From: Mycobacterium paraseoulense | Lineage (GTDB): Bacteria; Actinomycetota; Actinomycetes; Mycobacteriales; Mycobacteriaceae | NCBI RefSeq assembly: GCF_010731655.1 | Contig: NZ_AP022619.1 | Span: 3,224,001-3,288,000, forward strand | Length of the DNA: 64,000 bases | Direction of reading: 5' to 3' | In this document: one piece after another, positions 34,714-43,477 of the stretch | How positions within the stretch are numbered: the first letter of the stretch is position 1 | How the letters are laid out: each line of letters starts with the position of its first letter | Notes under the pieces: model-generated | What the model saw: the letters and a program-made list of their open reading frames with translations, nothing else | Database searches by the model: none | Told to the model about the DNA's origin: nothing | Position numbers and translations under genes: made by a program

Positions 34714-35097
34714 CGGGCTCAAACCCTTTCCTGAGTTACGAGACCGACAGTCTTGTTCTCGCGTACTGACTGCTGTAGATTCGGCTGAATCGACGGCCAC
34801 GACGGCGCGCTGACGACGACGAAACGCCCTGTGGGCGACCGGAATCCGGTATCCGCCTCGGGCATGACAGCGCTGTCCATCCTCACGCCAGGCCCTCCGT
34901 TCTGTCGCGTGAGTTGACGCTCCAACACGTGGGGCCCCATGTCTTGAAGCGTCCGGCGATTATGACTCATGCCGAGTCCGGACGGAATGGAAAACGCATA
35001 ACCGTTATCCGACAAGCAATCAGCACTCCGCTTAGCCGGGGCGAGTGTGTCGCCACAGCCGCAACGGTCGGCTCGAACATCGACGAGACCTCCGGTC
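34714..35097. other. Intergenic region upstream of the mce operon
   Basis: This 384-base stretch lies between yrbEA and the CoA-transferase, both minus strand. I see no convincing gene; an open 98-codon minus frame has no family features. It should contain the mce promoter. It holds an operator variant at 34746-34760, a GACTC/GAGTC repeat at 34964-34978 and an ATAACCGTTAT palindrome at 34998-35008. Confidence 0.6.
34746..34760. promoter_or_regulatory. Operator variant GACAGT-CTT-GTTCTC upstream of yrbEA
   Basis: Nine of 12 arm bases match the GAGAAT-N3-ATTCTC palindrome, and it resembles the variant at 38033 (GAGAGT-AAG-GTTCTC). It sits 32 bases before the yrbEA start, the same distance as the exact copy before the acyl-CoA dehydrogenases. 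Confidence 0.4.
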
Positions 35098-36303
35098 CTA
35101 GGTGACGGCGCCGGCCGTCTTGAGCTCGATGATGCGGTCCCAGTCGAGTCCGAGTTCCAGCAGGATCTCGTCCGTCTGTTCGGCGAATCCGGGCGCCGGC
35201 CCCGTTTGCGGCGCCGCGACGTCGAACTGGACCGGGTTGGCGACCAGGTCCAGCTCGCCGGCGCGCACCAGGTATTCGTTCGCCCGAACCTGCGCGTCGT
35301 CGGCGGCCTGCAGGGTGTCCTGGACGGGCGCCCAGGGGCCGGCCAGCGTGGCGAAGCGTTCGCTCCACTCGGCCAGCGTGCGGGTCGCGATGGCCTTGGT
35401 CAGCATCTCCACCGCCTCCGCCGTGTTGGCGGCGATCTTCTCCACCGTTTCAAAGCGGGGGTCGTCCGCCAGCTCCGGCAGCTCGACGTGCCGGCACACG
35501 TCGGCCCAGAACTTGGTGGGCTGCATCATCACGAAGGAGATGTAGCGTCCGTCGGACGTCGTGTACAGGCCCACCAACGGGTTATTCGGGGCGCCGTGCA
35601 CCCCCGGTGGCGGCGCCTCCATCCGTTGGCCCAGATGCTTGGTGAGCGCGACCGTGTGCCCCATCGACCACAGCCCGCTGCCCAGCAGCGACACGTCGAC
35701 GACGGACGGTTCGCCGGTGCGCTCCCGTTTCAGCAGGGCCGCCGCGATGCCGCCCGCAAGGTTCGTGCCGGAGATGGTGTCGCCGTAGGCGGGTCCGGGC
35801 GGCGCGATCATCCCCGGCATCCCCGCCGGCGTGATGGTCGCGGCGGTTCCGGCGCGGCACCAGAACGCGGTCATGTCGTAGCCGCCCTTGGTGGCCTCCT
35901 CGCCGCGCGGACCGAGCGCGCTTCCGCGCGCGTAGACGATGTTCGGGTTCACCGCCCGGATGTCGTCGACGTCGATCCCGAACTTGCGGCGCGCGTCCGG
36001 CAGGAAGCTGGTGAGGAACACATCCGAACGGCGGGCCAGCTCGTAGAGCACTTCCCTGCCCTCGGGCACCGACATGTCCAGGCCGATGCTGCGCTTGCCG
36101 CGGTTCGCGTGTTCGATGTTGGGGTTGGGGTCGCCCTCGACCCGCAGCATGCCGGTCTGCCGGAGACCGCGCTGGGGGTCCCCGGTCACCGCGTGTTCGA
36201 CCTTGACGACGTCGGCGCCCCACTCGGTGAGCACGGCACCCGCCGACGGCACGAACCCGTACATGGCGACTTCCAGGACGCGGATACCCTCCAGCGGACT
36301 CAC
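35098..36303 (-). CDS. Class III CoA-transferase (CaiB/BaiF type)
   Basis: A 401-residue family III CoA-transferase. The nucleophilic Asp lies in AYGDTISG, with the N-terminal Rossmann region (RVLEVAMYGFVPSAGAVL). Unlike Far it lacks the racemase His/Asp set, so CoA transfer or racemisation of a methyl-branched acid are both open. GTG 36303 overlaps the aldehyde dehydrogenase stop (GTGA). The pair could oxidise an aldehyde and activate the resulting acid. Confidence 0.87.
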   Translation of the reverse strand: MSPLEGIRVLEVAMYGFVPSAGAVLTEWGADVVKVEHAVTGDPQRGLRQTGMLRVEGDPNPNIEHANRGKRSIGLDMSVPEGREVLYELARRSDVFLTSFLPDARRKFGIDVDDIRAVNPNIVYARGSALGPRGEEATKGGYDMTAFWCRAGTAATITPAGMPGMIAPPGPAYGDTISGTNLAGGIAAALLKRERTGEPSVVDVSLLGSGLWSMGHTVALTKHLGQRMEAPPPGVHGAPNNPLVGLYTTSDGRYISFVMMQPTKFWADVCRHVELPELADDPRFETVEKIAANTAEAVEMLTKAIATRTLAEWSERFATLAGPWAPVQDTLQAADDAQVRANEYLVRAGELDLVANPVQFDVAAPQTGPAPGFAEQTDEILLELGLDWDRIIELKTAGAVT

Positions 36304-37826
36304 GCCGGGGCTCCCGGCGCCGGCACGGCGAACGTCTTGCGCTCCAGGAACTCCTCCAGCCCCGCCACACCCATCTCGCGGCCCACCCCCGACTGCTTGA
36401 AGCCCCCGAACGGGCTGTCCGCACCGAAGTAGTTGCCGCCGTTGATCGAGAAGGAGCCGGCCCGGATCCGGCGCGCCACCGCGAGCGCCCGGTCCTGGTC
36501 ACGGCTGAAGACGGCACCCGCGAGTCCGTAGATCGAGTTGTTGGCGATGCGCACCGCGTCGTCGTCATCGTCGAACGCGATCACCACCAACACCGGCCCG
36601 AAGATCTCCTCCTGCGCGATTTCGCTGTCGGGATCCACGTTGGTGAGCAACGTCGGCGCATAGAAGGAGCCCGGGTCCAGCCGCTTGCCACCGGTGACCA
36701 GGGTCGCGCCCGCGGCGACGGCCCGCTGGACCATGCCGTCGACCTTGTCCCGCTGGCGCTCGTTGATCAGCGGGCCCATATAGGTTTTCGGATCCGCCGG
36801 GTCGCCGTGGCGGACGCGGGCGAAGTTCTGCGCGATCAGCTCGACGATCTCGTCGTGGTGCGACCTCGGCACCAGCAGCCGCGACGTCAAGGCGCATCCC
36901 TGCCCCGCGTGGGTCACCATGCTGAACGCCGCGAACGTCGCCGCGCCGGCGAAGTCGGCGTCGTCGAGCACGATGGCCGCCGACTTGCCACCGAGTTCCA
37001 GGAACACGCGCTTGACCGTTCCGCTCGCGGCGGCCATGATCTTGCGCCCGACGGCCGTTGATCCGGTGAAGGTGACGACGTCGACGTCGGGACTGGTGGT
37101 CAGCGCCTCGCCCGCCTCGGGTCCCGAGGAGCTGAGCACGTTGACCACGCCGTCGGGGATGTCGGTGTGATTGGCGATCAGCTCACCGAGCGCCAGTGTG
37201 ACCAACGGCGTGTCCGGCGCGCCCTTGAGGACCACGGTGCACCCCGCGGCCAGCGCGGGGGCCAGCTTCGCCAACGCCAGCTGGTTCGGGTAGTTGTAGG
37301 CGATGATCGCGGCGACCACCCCGGCCGCCTCCTTTTCCACCCAGCGGTGATGGAGCATGCCCCGCGATTCCTTCTCACCGAGGTCCTCGGAGAACTGGTA
37401 GCTGCCAAGCAGGTCCGCGTAGAAGCGCACGATGCCGATCGGCTCGTCGAGCTGAGCGCCCTGGGTGAGCGCGCGCGTGGCGCCGACTTCGGCGATGGTC
37501 AGCTCGCGCAATTCGTCGGCGTGGTCGACCAGCGCCCGATGCAGTTGGTCGAGACAGCGGATGCGCAACCCGACGTCGGTCGGCCAGTCGGTGGTGTCGA
37601 ACGCGTCGCGGGCCGCCGCGATCGCCGCTTCGGCCTCCCCGACACCGGCATCCGGGGCATGTCCGATGACCGCGCCGCTGGCGGGATTGATCGAGGGGAA
37701 AGTCTTGTCGGTGGTGACCAGCCGACCACCGATCAGCAGTCGGCGGTCGACGTGTGACTCAGGCGCGGCATCCGCGATGGTCACTGCGGTCGCAGTGGCG
37801 GGCTCTGCCGTGTCCTGGGCAGGCAT
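36300..37826 (-). CDS. Aldehyde dehydrogenase
   Basis: A 508-residue NAD(P)-dependent aldehyde dehydrogenase. Catalytic Cys is in HAGQGCALTSRLL, general-base Glu in LELGGKS, and the coenzyme loop is FTGSTAVGRKIM. The N-terminal extension is about 30 residues of Ala/Thr. It probably oxidises the aldehyde made by the mycofactocin SDR encoded divergently. The ATG start is 29 bases from an operator variant (37856) and near a GTGACGGTCAC palindrome at 37845-37855. Confidence 0.92.
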   Translation of the reverse strand: MPAQDTAEPATATAVTIADAAPESHVDRRLLIGGRLVTTDKTFPSINPASGAVIGHAPDAGVGEAEAAIAAARDAFDTTDWPTDVGLRIRCLDQLHRALVDHADELRELTIAEVGATRALTQGAQLDEPIGIVRFYADLLGSYQFSEDLGEKESRGMLHHRWVEKEAAGVVAAIIAYNYPNQLALAKLAPALAAGCTVVLKGAPDTPLVTLALGELIANHTDIPDGVVNVLSSSGPEAGEALTTSPDVDVVTFTGSTAVGRKIMAAASGTVKRVFLELGGKSAAIVLDDADFAGAATFAAFSMVTHAGQGCALTSRLLVPRSHHDEIVELIAQNFARVRHGDPADPKTYMGPLINERQRDKVDGMVQRAVAAGATLVTGGKRLDPGSFYAPTLLTNVDPDSEIAQEEIFGPVLVVIAFDDDDDAVRIANNSIYGLAGAVFSRDQDRALAVARRIRAGSFSINGGNYFGADSPFGGFKQSGVGREMGVAGLEEFLERKTFAVPAPGAPA

Positions 37827-37855
37827 TCCGTACCCCCTAATGTGGTGACGGTCAC

Positions 37856-37870
37856 GATAATTTCATTCTC
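37856..37870. promoter_or_regulatory. Operator variant GATAAT-TTC-ATTCTC
   Basis: Eleven of 12 arm bases match the GAGAAT-N3-ATTCTC palindrome. It is 29 bases upstream of the aldehyde dehydrogenase start, immediately beside a separate perfect GTGAC-G-GTCAC palindrome at 37845-37855. Confidence 0.6.
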
Positions 37871-38032
37871 TTCCCCGGCGAATCTTACATTCGAGTCTCG
37901 ATAATTCAAGAAACTCTCAGGAATGAGGGCGGGCCGCTGACCAGCGACGCAAACGCCGGCGAGCCGCCGCGGTGAATAGTTTGACGCAGGCCGAACAGGG
38001 TTTCCACCGCATGTTGCGACCCGCTTCGGCGT

Positions 38033-38047
38033 GAGAGTAAGGTTCTC
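38033..38047. promoter_or_regulatory. Operator variant GAGAGT-AAG-GTTCTC
   Basis: Ten of 12 arm bases match, and the repeat extends to TGAGA/TCTCA. It lies 60 bases before the SDR start at 38108, in the same divergent gap as the 37856 site. A GTGAC/GTCAC pair at 38070-38086 echoes the aldehyde dehydrogenase side. Confidence 0.5.
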
Positions 38048-38107
38048 ATAATTGTAAGCGCTATTCTTTGTGACTGAGACGGTCACCCGTTGAGTAGGGG
38101 CCTGAAA

Positions 38108-38809
38108 GTGAAGACTGCGGTGGTCACCGGTGGCGGATCCGGCATCGGTCTTGCCGTCGCACAACGGCTGCGCGCGGACGGTCTCGACGTCGCCACGATC
38201 GACCTCCGGCCGTCGGACGACGACAACTCCTTCACCGCCGACGTCACCGATCGGCCGCAGGTGGATGCCGCCTTCGCGGCCATCCGCGCCCAGCTCGGGC
38301 CCGTCACGGTCCTCGTCAATGCGGCGGGCCTCGACCGCTTCAAGCGCTTCAACAACATCACGTTCGAGGACTGGCAGCGGGTGATCGACGTCAACCTCAA
38401 CGGGGTCTTCCACACCATCCAGGCGGCGTTGCCCGACATGATCGAGGCGAAGTGGGGACGGATCGTCAACATCTCTTCGTCGAGCACGCATTCCGGGGCG
38501 CCCTATATGAGCCACTACGTGGCGGCCAAGTCCGCGGTCAACGGGCTCACCAAATCGCTGGCACTCGAGTACGGTCCCGCCGGCATCACGGTCAACGCCG
38601 TCCCGCCGGGCTTCATCGACACCCCCATGTTGCGCGCCGCGGAGAAGAACGGCTTCCTGGGCGACATCGACGAGACCATCGCGCGGACCCCGGTGCGCCG
38701 GATGGGTAAGCCGGAAGACATCGCGGCGGCATGCGCCTTCCTGGTGTCCGAAGAGGCCGGCTACATCACCGGTCAGATATTGGGTGTCAACGGCGGTCGC
38801 AACACCTGA
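38108..38809 (+). CDS. SDR-family oxidoreductase
   Basis: A 233-residue classical short-chain dehydrogenase. The NAD site is TGGGSGIG at 7-14, the NAAG motif is at 71-74, N97 is the structural Asn, and the catalytic set is S124, Y137 and K141 (YVAAK). It probably oxidises a hydroxyacyl or alcohol intermediate. GTG 38108 is chosen over TTG 38090 because AGGGG at 38096-38100 is correctly spaced. It leads a unit with the mycofactocin SDR, ferredoxin and P450. Confidence 0.88.
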   Translation: MKTAVVTGGGSGIGLAVAQRLRADGLDVATIDLRPSDDDNSFTADVTDRPQVDAAFAAIRAQLGPVTVLVNAAGLDRFKRFNNITFEDWQRVIDVNLNGVFHTIQAALPDMIEAKWGRIVNISSSSTHSGAPYMSHYVAAKSAVNGLTKSLALEYGPAGITVNAVPPGFIDTPMLRAAEKNGFLGDIDETIARTPVRRMGKPEDIAAACAFLVSEEAGYITGQILGVNGGRNT

Positions 38810-38858
38810 GACGTCGCGACCCTCGGCGGTCTTCGGCGGTCAATTGGAAGGAGAAGCG

Positions 38859-39734
38859 GTGGGAGACGGCGCACACGGGCGCGTGCGGGGCAAGGTCGCC
38901 TTCGTGACCGGCGCGGCGCGCGGCCAGGGCCGCAGCCACGCGGTGCGACTGGCCGAGGAAGGCGCCGACATCATCGCCGTCGACCTGTGCTGCGACATCG
39001 ACACCATCGGCTATTCGATGGCCGCGCCGGAGGATCTCGACGAGACCGCACGGCTCGTCGAGAAGACCGGCCAGGCCGTCGTGGCCGCCCGCGCCGACGT
39101 GCGCGACGCCGCCCAACTGCGCGACGCGCTCGAGACGGGGCTCGCCGAGTTCGACGGCCTCGACATCGTGGTCGCGCAGGCCGGGGTCGCCGGCATGAAG
39201 GGCGAGCCGCCGCTGCAGGCATGGTGCGACGTCATCAACACCAACCTGATCGGCACCATCAACGCCATCCAGGTCGCGTTGCCGCACCTGCGGACCGGCG
39301 CCTCGATCATCGCCACCGGATCCACGGCGGCGCTGATGGATACCGGCAAGAAGGACGTCCCGGGTAATGATCCGGGCGGCATGGCCTACGTGCACTCCAA
39401 GCGCGCGATCGCCCACTACGTGCACGACCTGGCAACCGAGCTGGCGCCGTTGGGAATTCGCGCCAACGTCGTGCACCCCACGAACACGAACACCCCGATG
39501 CTGCAGAGCGAGCCGATGTACCGCTCGTTCCGGCCGGACCTCGAACACCCGACCCGGGCGGATGCCGAGCCCGTCTTCGGCGTGCAACAGGCGATGAGGA
39601 TTCCCTATGTCGAACCGGAAGACATCAGCAACGCCGTGCTCTGGCTGGCCTCCGACGAGGCCAGGTACGTCACCGGCATGCAGCTGCGCGTCGATGCCGG
39701 CGGCTATCTGAAGTGGTACGACTACCAGAACTGA
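38859..39734 (+). CDS. Mycofactocin-coupled SDR dehydrogenase
   Basis: A 291-residue SDR of the mycofactocin-associated subfamily. It has TGAARGQGRSHAVRLAEEG at 17-35 and the diagnostic insertion at about 43-68 (CCDIDTIGYSMAAPEDLDET) after the second strand. The catalytic set is S155, Y177 and K181. Members hold NAD(H) tightly and pass electrons to the peptide-derived cofactor mycofactocin; they oxidise alcohols. GTG 38859 follows GGAAGGAG. Together with the P450 and aldehyde dehydrogenase this suggests hydroxylation, then alcohol to aldehyde to acid. Confidence 0.9.
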   Translation: MGDGAHGRVRGKVAFVTGAARGQGRSHAVRLAEEGADIIAVDLCCDIDTIGYSMAAPEDLDETARLVEKTGQAVVAARADVRDAAQLRDALETGLAEFDGLDIVVAQAGVAGMKGEPPLQAWCDVINTNLIGTINAIQVALPHLRTGASIIATGSTAALMDTGKKDVPGNDPGGMAYVHSKRAIAHYVHDLATELAPLGIRANVVHPTNTNTPMLQSEPMYRSFRPDLEHPTRADAEPVFGVQQAMRIPYVEPEDISNAVLWLASDEARYVTGMQLRVDAGGYLKWYDYQN

Positions 39735-39780
39735 GAAGCGGCCCGACTCTAGCCCGCAACGAACCACGCAAGGAGACACC

Positions 39781-39981
39781 GTGAAGGTCTGGGTTGATCC
39801 AGAGCGCTGCCAGGGCCATACCCTGTGCGCGATGATCGCACCGGAGTCGTTTGAGCTCAGCGACATTGACGGAAGTTCGTCCGCAGTCGACGAAGTGGTG
39901 CCCGCCGATCGGCAGGACAAGGTTCGTGAAGCCGCCCAATCCTGCCCGGAGCAGGCCATCATCATCACCGAAGACGCCTGA
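39781..39981 (+). CDS. [3Fe-4S] ferredoxin
   Basis: A 66-residue small ferredoxin. Cluster ligands are C10 and C16 in CQGHTLC, and C55 in SCPEQA, the CX5C...CP pattern of mycobacterial P450 partners. A His occupies the variable position three residues after the first Cys. It lies just before the P450 at 40026 and probably feeds it electrons. GTG start after AAGGAG. Confidence 0.9.
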   Translation: MKVWVDPERCQGHTLCAMIAPESFELSDIDGSSSAVDEVVPADRQDKVREAAQSCPEQAIIITEDA

Positions 39982-40025
39982 ATCGTGCCCGGGTTGACCG
40001 ACGAAATACCTAGGGAGACAGAGCT

Positions 40026-41390
40026 TTGAGTGTCGACGACGTCGTCAGCGACAGCGACCGCAAAAAGAATCAGTACCACTTCGATCGGCATTCCGCGGAG
40101 TACCGGTCGCAGTTCACGGCGATCACCAAGGAGATGCACACCAAGTGCCCGATGGCGTGGAGTGACACCTATGGCGGCCACTGGGTGGCGGCCGGCAGCC
40201 ACGAGGTCTTCGAGCTGGCCCGCTGCCCCGCCGTGTCCAACGACCACGACATCCACGGCGAACGCCGTGGCTACAAAGGCATTTCGATCCCAACCGCCAG
40301 CCGTGTCAGCGCGGTGCGCGGCGGCATCCTGGAGATGGATGACCCCGAGCACCGCATCTACCGCACGGTGCTCAACCCTTACCTGTCGCCGGCCGCGGTC
40401 AAGCGCTGGGAGCCGTTCATCGACGACGTGACGCGCGCCTGCCTCGACGAAAAGATCGAGGGGGGCAGCATCGACTTCGTCGACGACTTGGCCAACATCG
40501 TTCCGGCCGTGCTGACTTTGGCGATGATGGGCATCCCGCTGAAGAAGTGGAACATGTACAGCGAACCGGTCCATGCCGCGGTGTACACGCCCGAACACTC
40601 TCCCGACATCGAGCGCGTCACCGAAATGCACAAGCAGATGGGCCTCGACATGGTGAACAACATGCTCGAGATCCGCGAGAGTCCGCGGCCGGGAATCGTG
40701 AATGCCCTGCTGCAGATGCGCATCGACGGGGAGCCGGCCCCGGACTTGGAAATCCTGGGCAACCTCGGCCTGGTGATCGGCGGCGGGTTCGACACCACGA
40801 CCGCCCTGACCGCCCATTCGTTGGAGTGGCTCTCGGAGCATCCCGAACAACGGGAACTGCTCAGCGGGGAACGCAAAACGCTGCTCGACCCCGCGACCGA
40901 GGAGTTCTTGCGCTACTTCACACCGGCGCCCGGCGACGGTCGGACGTTCTCCGACGACGTCGAGCTCGACGGCACGCGGTTCAAAGAGGGCGAGCGGCTG
41001 TGGATCTCGTGGGCGATGGCCAACCGTGACCCCGCGGTGTTCCACGACCCTGACGACATCGTCCTCGATCGTAAAGGCAACCGGCACTTCAGCTTCGGGC
41101 TTGGCGTGCACCGGTGCGCCGGGTCGAACGTGGCCCGCACCGTGTTCAAGTCCATGCTCACCGCGGTGCTCGACCGGATGCCGGACTATCAGTGCGACCC
41201 CGAGGGCACCATCCACTACGAGACCATCGGCGTCATCCAGGGCATGCGCAAGCTGCCCGCCACCTTCACCCCCGGCCGCAGGATCGGGGCCGGCCTGGAC
41301 GAGACGCTGGACAAGCTGCAGCGCATCGTTGACGAGCAGGAACTCGCCAGGCCGATCACCGAACGCAAGGAAGCCGCCGTCATCGACTGA
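40026..41390 (+). CDS. Cytochrome P450
   Basis: A 454-residue P450 from a different branch than the other three. The I-helix motif is GGFDTTT (about 253-259, Asp for the usual Glu), ExxR is E293/R296, and the heme loop FGLGVHRCAGSNVAR has C364. The N-terminal region keeps GGHWVAAGSHEVF. TTG 40026 with AGGGAG upstream is the only good start in frame. The C-terminal ~50 residues beyond the usual end are Glu/Arg-rich. It is paired with the preceding ferredoxin. Substrate unknown; mycofactocin context favours a terminal alcohol product. Confidence 0.92.
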   Translation: MSVDDVVSDSDRKKNQYHFDRHSAEYRSQFTAITKEMHTKCPMAWSDTYGGHWVAAGSHEVFELARCPAVSNDHDIHGERRGYKGISIPTASRVSAVRGGILEMDDPEHRIYRTVLNPYLSPAAVKRWEPFIDDVTRACLDEKIEGGSIDFVDDLANIVPAVLTLAMMGIPLKKWNMYSEPVHAAVYTPEHSPDIERVTEMHKQMGLDMVNNMLEIRESPRPGIVNALLQMRIDGEPAPDLEILGNLGLVIGGGFDTTTALTAHSLEWLSEHPEQRELLSGERKTLLDPATEEFLRYFTPAPGDGRTFSDDVELDGTRFKEGERLWISWAMANRDPAVFHDPDDIVLDRKGNRHFSFGLGVHRCAGSNVARTVFKSMLTAVLDRMPDYQCDPEGTIHYETIGVIQGMRKLPATFTPGRRIGAGLDETLDKLQRIVDEQELARPITERKEAAVID

Positions 41391-41516
41391 CATCCGGCGT
41401 CGCCACCTGCGAGGAGGGCTGTCGTTGACTGCGCCAATTTTTCCGAGTATGCCTGTTCAGCGCGGACGCGCTCTATATTCAGGCCAGGCGCGCGCGCAGA
41501 GACGGGAGACGCAACG

Positions 41517-41948
41517 GTGAAGACTTTCGCAGTAGGCCTTGCGCTTGCCACGGCCGCGCTGACCGTCACGCCGACCGCCCATGCCGACATCCAGGTCGGC
41601 AACTACCGGGTAGACACCAACCGGGACCCGGGCCACAGCTGGATTTGGGCGATTCGGCCGTGCAGATACGATCGGGGACCGGAATGCCTGACCGTCCAAG
41701 CGATTGCGCAACCCAACGGGCAAGCGGCGCCCTGGAAGGCGGACGCTCACCTGACCAACGGCCGCTACGTCATGGCCGTTGACGTGCCCGACGGTGTGCG
41801 CTGCGTGGTCCAGTTCTTTCCCTCGCATGACGTTTACTCGTGGGATGCGGTGACGCTGGCGGGTCAGGTGGACTCGACGTTCGACACGGGTTGCGGTGGC
41901 GGACCGGGGGGCACTGCCAGTTATCCGTTCTCGCTCGTGCGATGGTAG
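41517..41948 (+). CDS. Small secreted protein
   Basis: A 143-residue exported protein. The signal peptide MKTFAVGLALATAALTVTPTAHA has an AHA cleavage site. The mature part has four cysteines and a Gly-rich segment CGGGPGG near the end. It is not recognised. It precedes the second pair of Mce-associated proteins, as other small secreted proteins do at the first copy, so it may be part of that cassette. Confidence 0.72.
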   Translation: MKTFAVGLALATAALTVTPTAHADIQVGNYRVDTNRDPGHSWIWAIRPCRYDRGPECLTVQAIAQPNGQAAPWKADAHLTNGRYVMAVDVPDGVRCVVQFFPSHDVYSWDAVTLAGQVDSTFDTGCGGGPGGTASYPFSLVRW

Positions 41949-41995
41949 CCGCGACCGGAGTCAGTCGACCATGAAAGTGACGGGCAGTAAGCGCG

Positions 41996-42856
41996 ATGGC
42001 TGAGGCGAAGGAACCGCAAGATTCGGCCACCTCCAAAGCCGACGTGCAGGCGTTGCTCGAAGAGGCCGAGGCGGAAGCGGCCGAGGCCGAAGCACTGGCG
42101 GCCGCGGCGCGCGCCCGCGCCCGCGCCGCCCGGCTCCGGCGTGAAGCGCAGGCCCAGGCGGAGAAAGAGACCGAGGCAAAGACCGCCGAGGCGGCCCCGG
42201 ATGCCGACGGGGATGCGACCGACACCGCCGAAGCTGAAACCAAGGACGACGTCGCCGACACCGTCGAAGCAACCGACGAGGAAGCGGAGGCCGAGGAAGA
42301 AGCCTCCGACGAATCCACCGAAAACGCAGAGCCGGAATCCACGTCGGCCCGCTCCCGGCGACGCCTGCGGTTGCCATCGTTGTCCGTGACGTGGAAAGCG
42401 GCCGCCATCATCCTCATCTGTGCCTTCGTCGCGGCCAGCGGATACATGATCTGGGAACGCCACGAAACCACCGACCGCAACCAGCGCACCGCGAACTTCG
42501 TCGCGGGTGCCAGACAGGGTGTCGTCAACATGTTTTCGATGGACTTCAACCGGGCCAAGGAGGACGTCCAAAGGGTGATCGACAGCTCGACCGGCCAGTT
42601 CAGGGACGACTTCCAGCAGCGCGCAAAAGATTTCACAACCGTTGTCGAGCAGTCCAAAGTGGTCACTCAGGGCACCGTGAACGCGGCGGCCGTCCAATCC
42701 ATCGACGGGAATTCCGCGTTGGTACTCGTCGCGGCGTCATCACGGATCAGCAACGCCGCGGGCGCCAAAGACGAACCGCGCAATTGGCGGCTGAAGGTGA
42801 CCGTCACAGACGACGGCGGGCAATACAAGATGTCCAAACTGGAGTTCGTTCCATGA
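41996..42856 (+). CDS. Mce-associated membrane protein (Mas, first type, copy 2)
   Basis: A 286-residue protein. A very long acidic/Ala coiled coil (about 15-115, with repeated [14 protein letters not shown] sequence) is followed by a basic turn, one membrane helix near 133-150, and an outer domain starting [17 protein letters not shown]. Paralogous to the protein at 23060-23866. The ATG start is unambiguous and the stop overlaps the next gene by 4 bases. Likely helps assemble or regulate Mce complexes. Confidence 0.8.
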   Translation: MAEAKEPQDSATSKADVQALLEEAEAEAAEAEALAAAARARARAARLRREAQAQAEKETEAKTAEAAPDADGDATDTAEAETKDDVADTVEATDEEAEAEEEASDESTENAEPESTSARSRRRLRLPSLSVTWKAAAIILICAFVAASGYMIWERHETTDRNQRTANFVAGARQGVVNMFSMDFNRAKEDVQRVIDSSTGQFRDDFQQRAKDFTTVVEQSKVVTQGTVNAAAVQSIDGNSALVLVAASSRISNAAGAKDEPRNWRLKVTVTDDGGQYKMSKLEFVP

Positions 42857-43425
42857 GCGAGGACGACGGCGGAATCGACGTCGCCGACGACTCTCCCGAG
42901 CAGACCGAACGCACTGGGCGCCGCCCGGTTCGCGCGCGGCGCAAGGTGAAAGTCGTTCCCGTCGTCCTGATTTTGCTCCTGCTGATCTCCGGTGGCGCGG
43001 CGACGTGGCTGTACTTCACGCAATACCGGCCGGACAAGCAAACCGACGCCGGCGTCGCCAACGCGGTCATCACCGCGGCATCCGACGGAACCGTCGCGTT
43101 GCTGTCCTACTCGCCGGATTCGCTCGACAAAGATTTCGCAGCCGCAAAGTCGCACCTGTCGGGGGATTTCCTGTCGTACTACAACCAGTTCACCGAGCAG
43201 ATCGTCGCTCCGGCCGCCAAACAGAAGTCGCTGAAGACCAGCGCTCGGGTGTTGGGGGCAGCGGTTTCGGAACTGCATCCGAATTCGGCCGTCGTGCTGG
43301 TGTTGGTGGACCAGAGCACCACCAGCAAGGACAACCCCGAGCCCGCGATGGCTTCCAGCAGCGTGCTGGTGAGCTTGGCCCGCGTCAACGGCGCTTGGCT
43401 GATCACCAAGTTCGATCCGGTCTAG
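42853..43425 (+). CDS. Mce-associated membrane protein (Mas, second type, copy 2)
   Basis: A 190-residue protein with a basic stretch ([11 protein letters not shown]), one membrane helix at about 34-54, and an NTF2-like outer domain. It matches the 23863-24480 protein along its length, including the [19 protein letters not shown] and [10 protein letters not shown] segments. The duplicated pair therefore flanks the mce operon and the P450 module on both sides. Confidence 0.82.
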   Translation: MSEDDGGIDVADDSPEQTERTGRRPVRARRKVKVVPVVLILLLLISGGAATWLYFTQYRPDKQTDAGVANAVITAASDGTVALLSYSPDSLDKDFAAAKSHLSGDFLSYYNQFTEQIVAPAAKQKSLKTSARVLGAAVSELHPNSAVVLVLVDQSTTSKDNPEPAMASSSVLVSLARVNGAWLITKFDPV

Positions 43426-43435
43426 CGGCTCGGTT

Positions 43436-43460
43436 CGCCCGGCGGGCGTGACGCCGGGCG
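43436..43460. terminator. Hairpin between convergent genes
   Basis: CGCCCGGCG at 43436-43444 and CGCCGGGCG at 43452-43460 are perfect 9-base arms with a 7-base loop. It lies between the second Mas gene and the convergent acyl-CoA dehydrogenase. There is no U-run, as is common in mycobacteria. Confidence 0.65.
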
Positions 43461-43477
43461 CACACTCGACACGGGAG

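Noticed and set aside
34998..35008. ATAACCGTTAT palindrome in the mce upstream region.
   Set aside because: Only 11 bases with a 1-base centre and no second copy; too common to call an operator.
34719..35015. A 98-codon minus-strand frame upstream of yrbEA.
   Set aside because: No family features, membrane segment or ribosome site, and it covers the expected promoter of the mce operon.
38787..41393. An 868-codon open frame on the minus strand opposite the SDR, ferredoxin and P450 genes.
   Set aside because: It is antisense to three well-supported genes, has Arg/His/Gly/Val-rich low-information sequence and no domain. GC-rich third positions keep opposite frames open.
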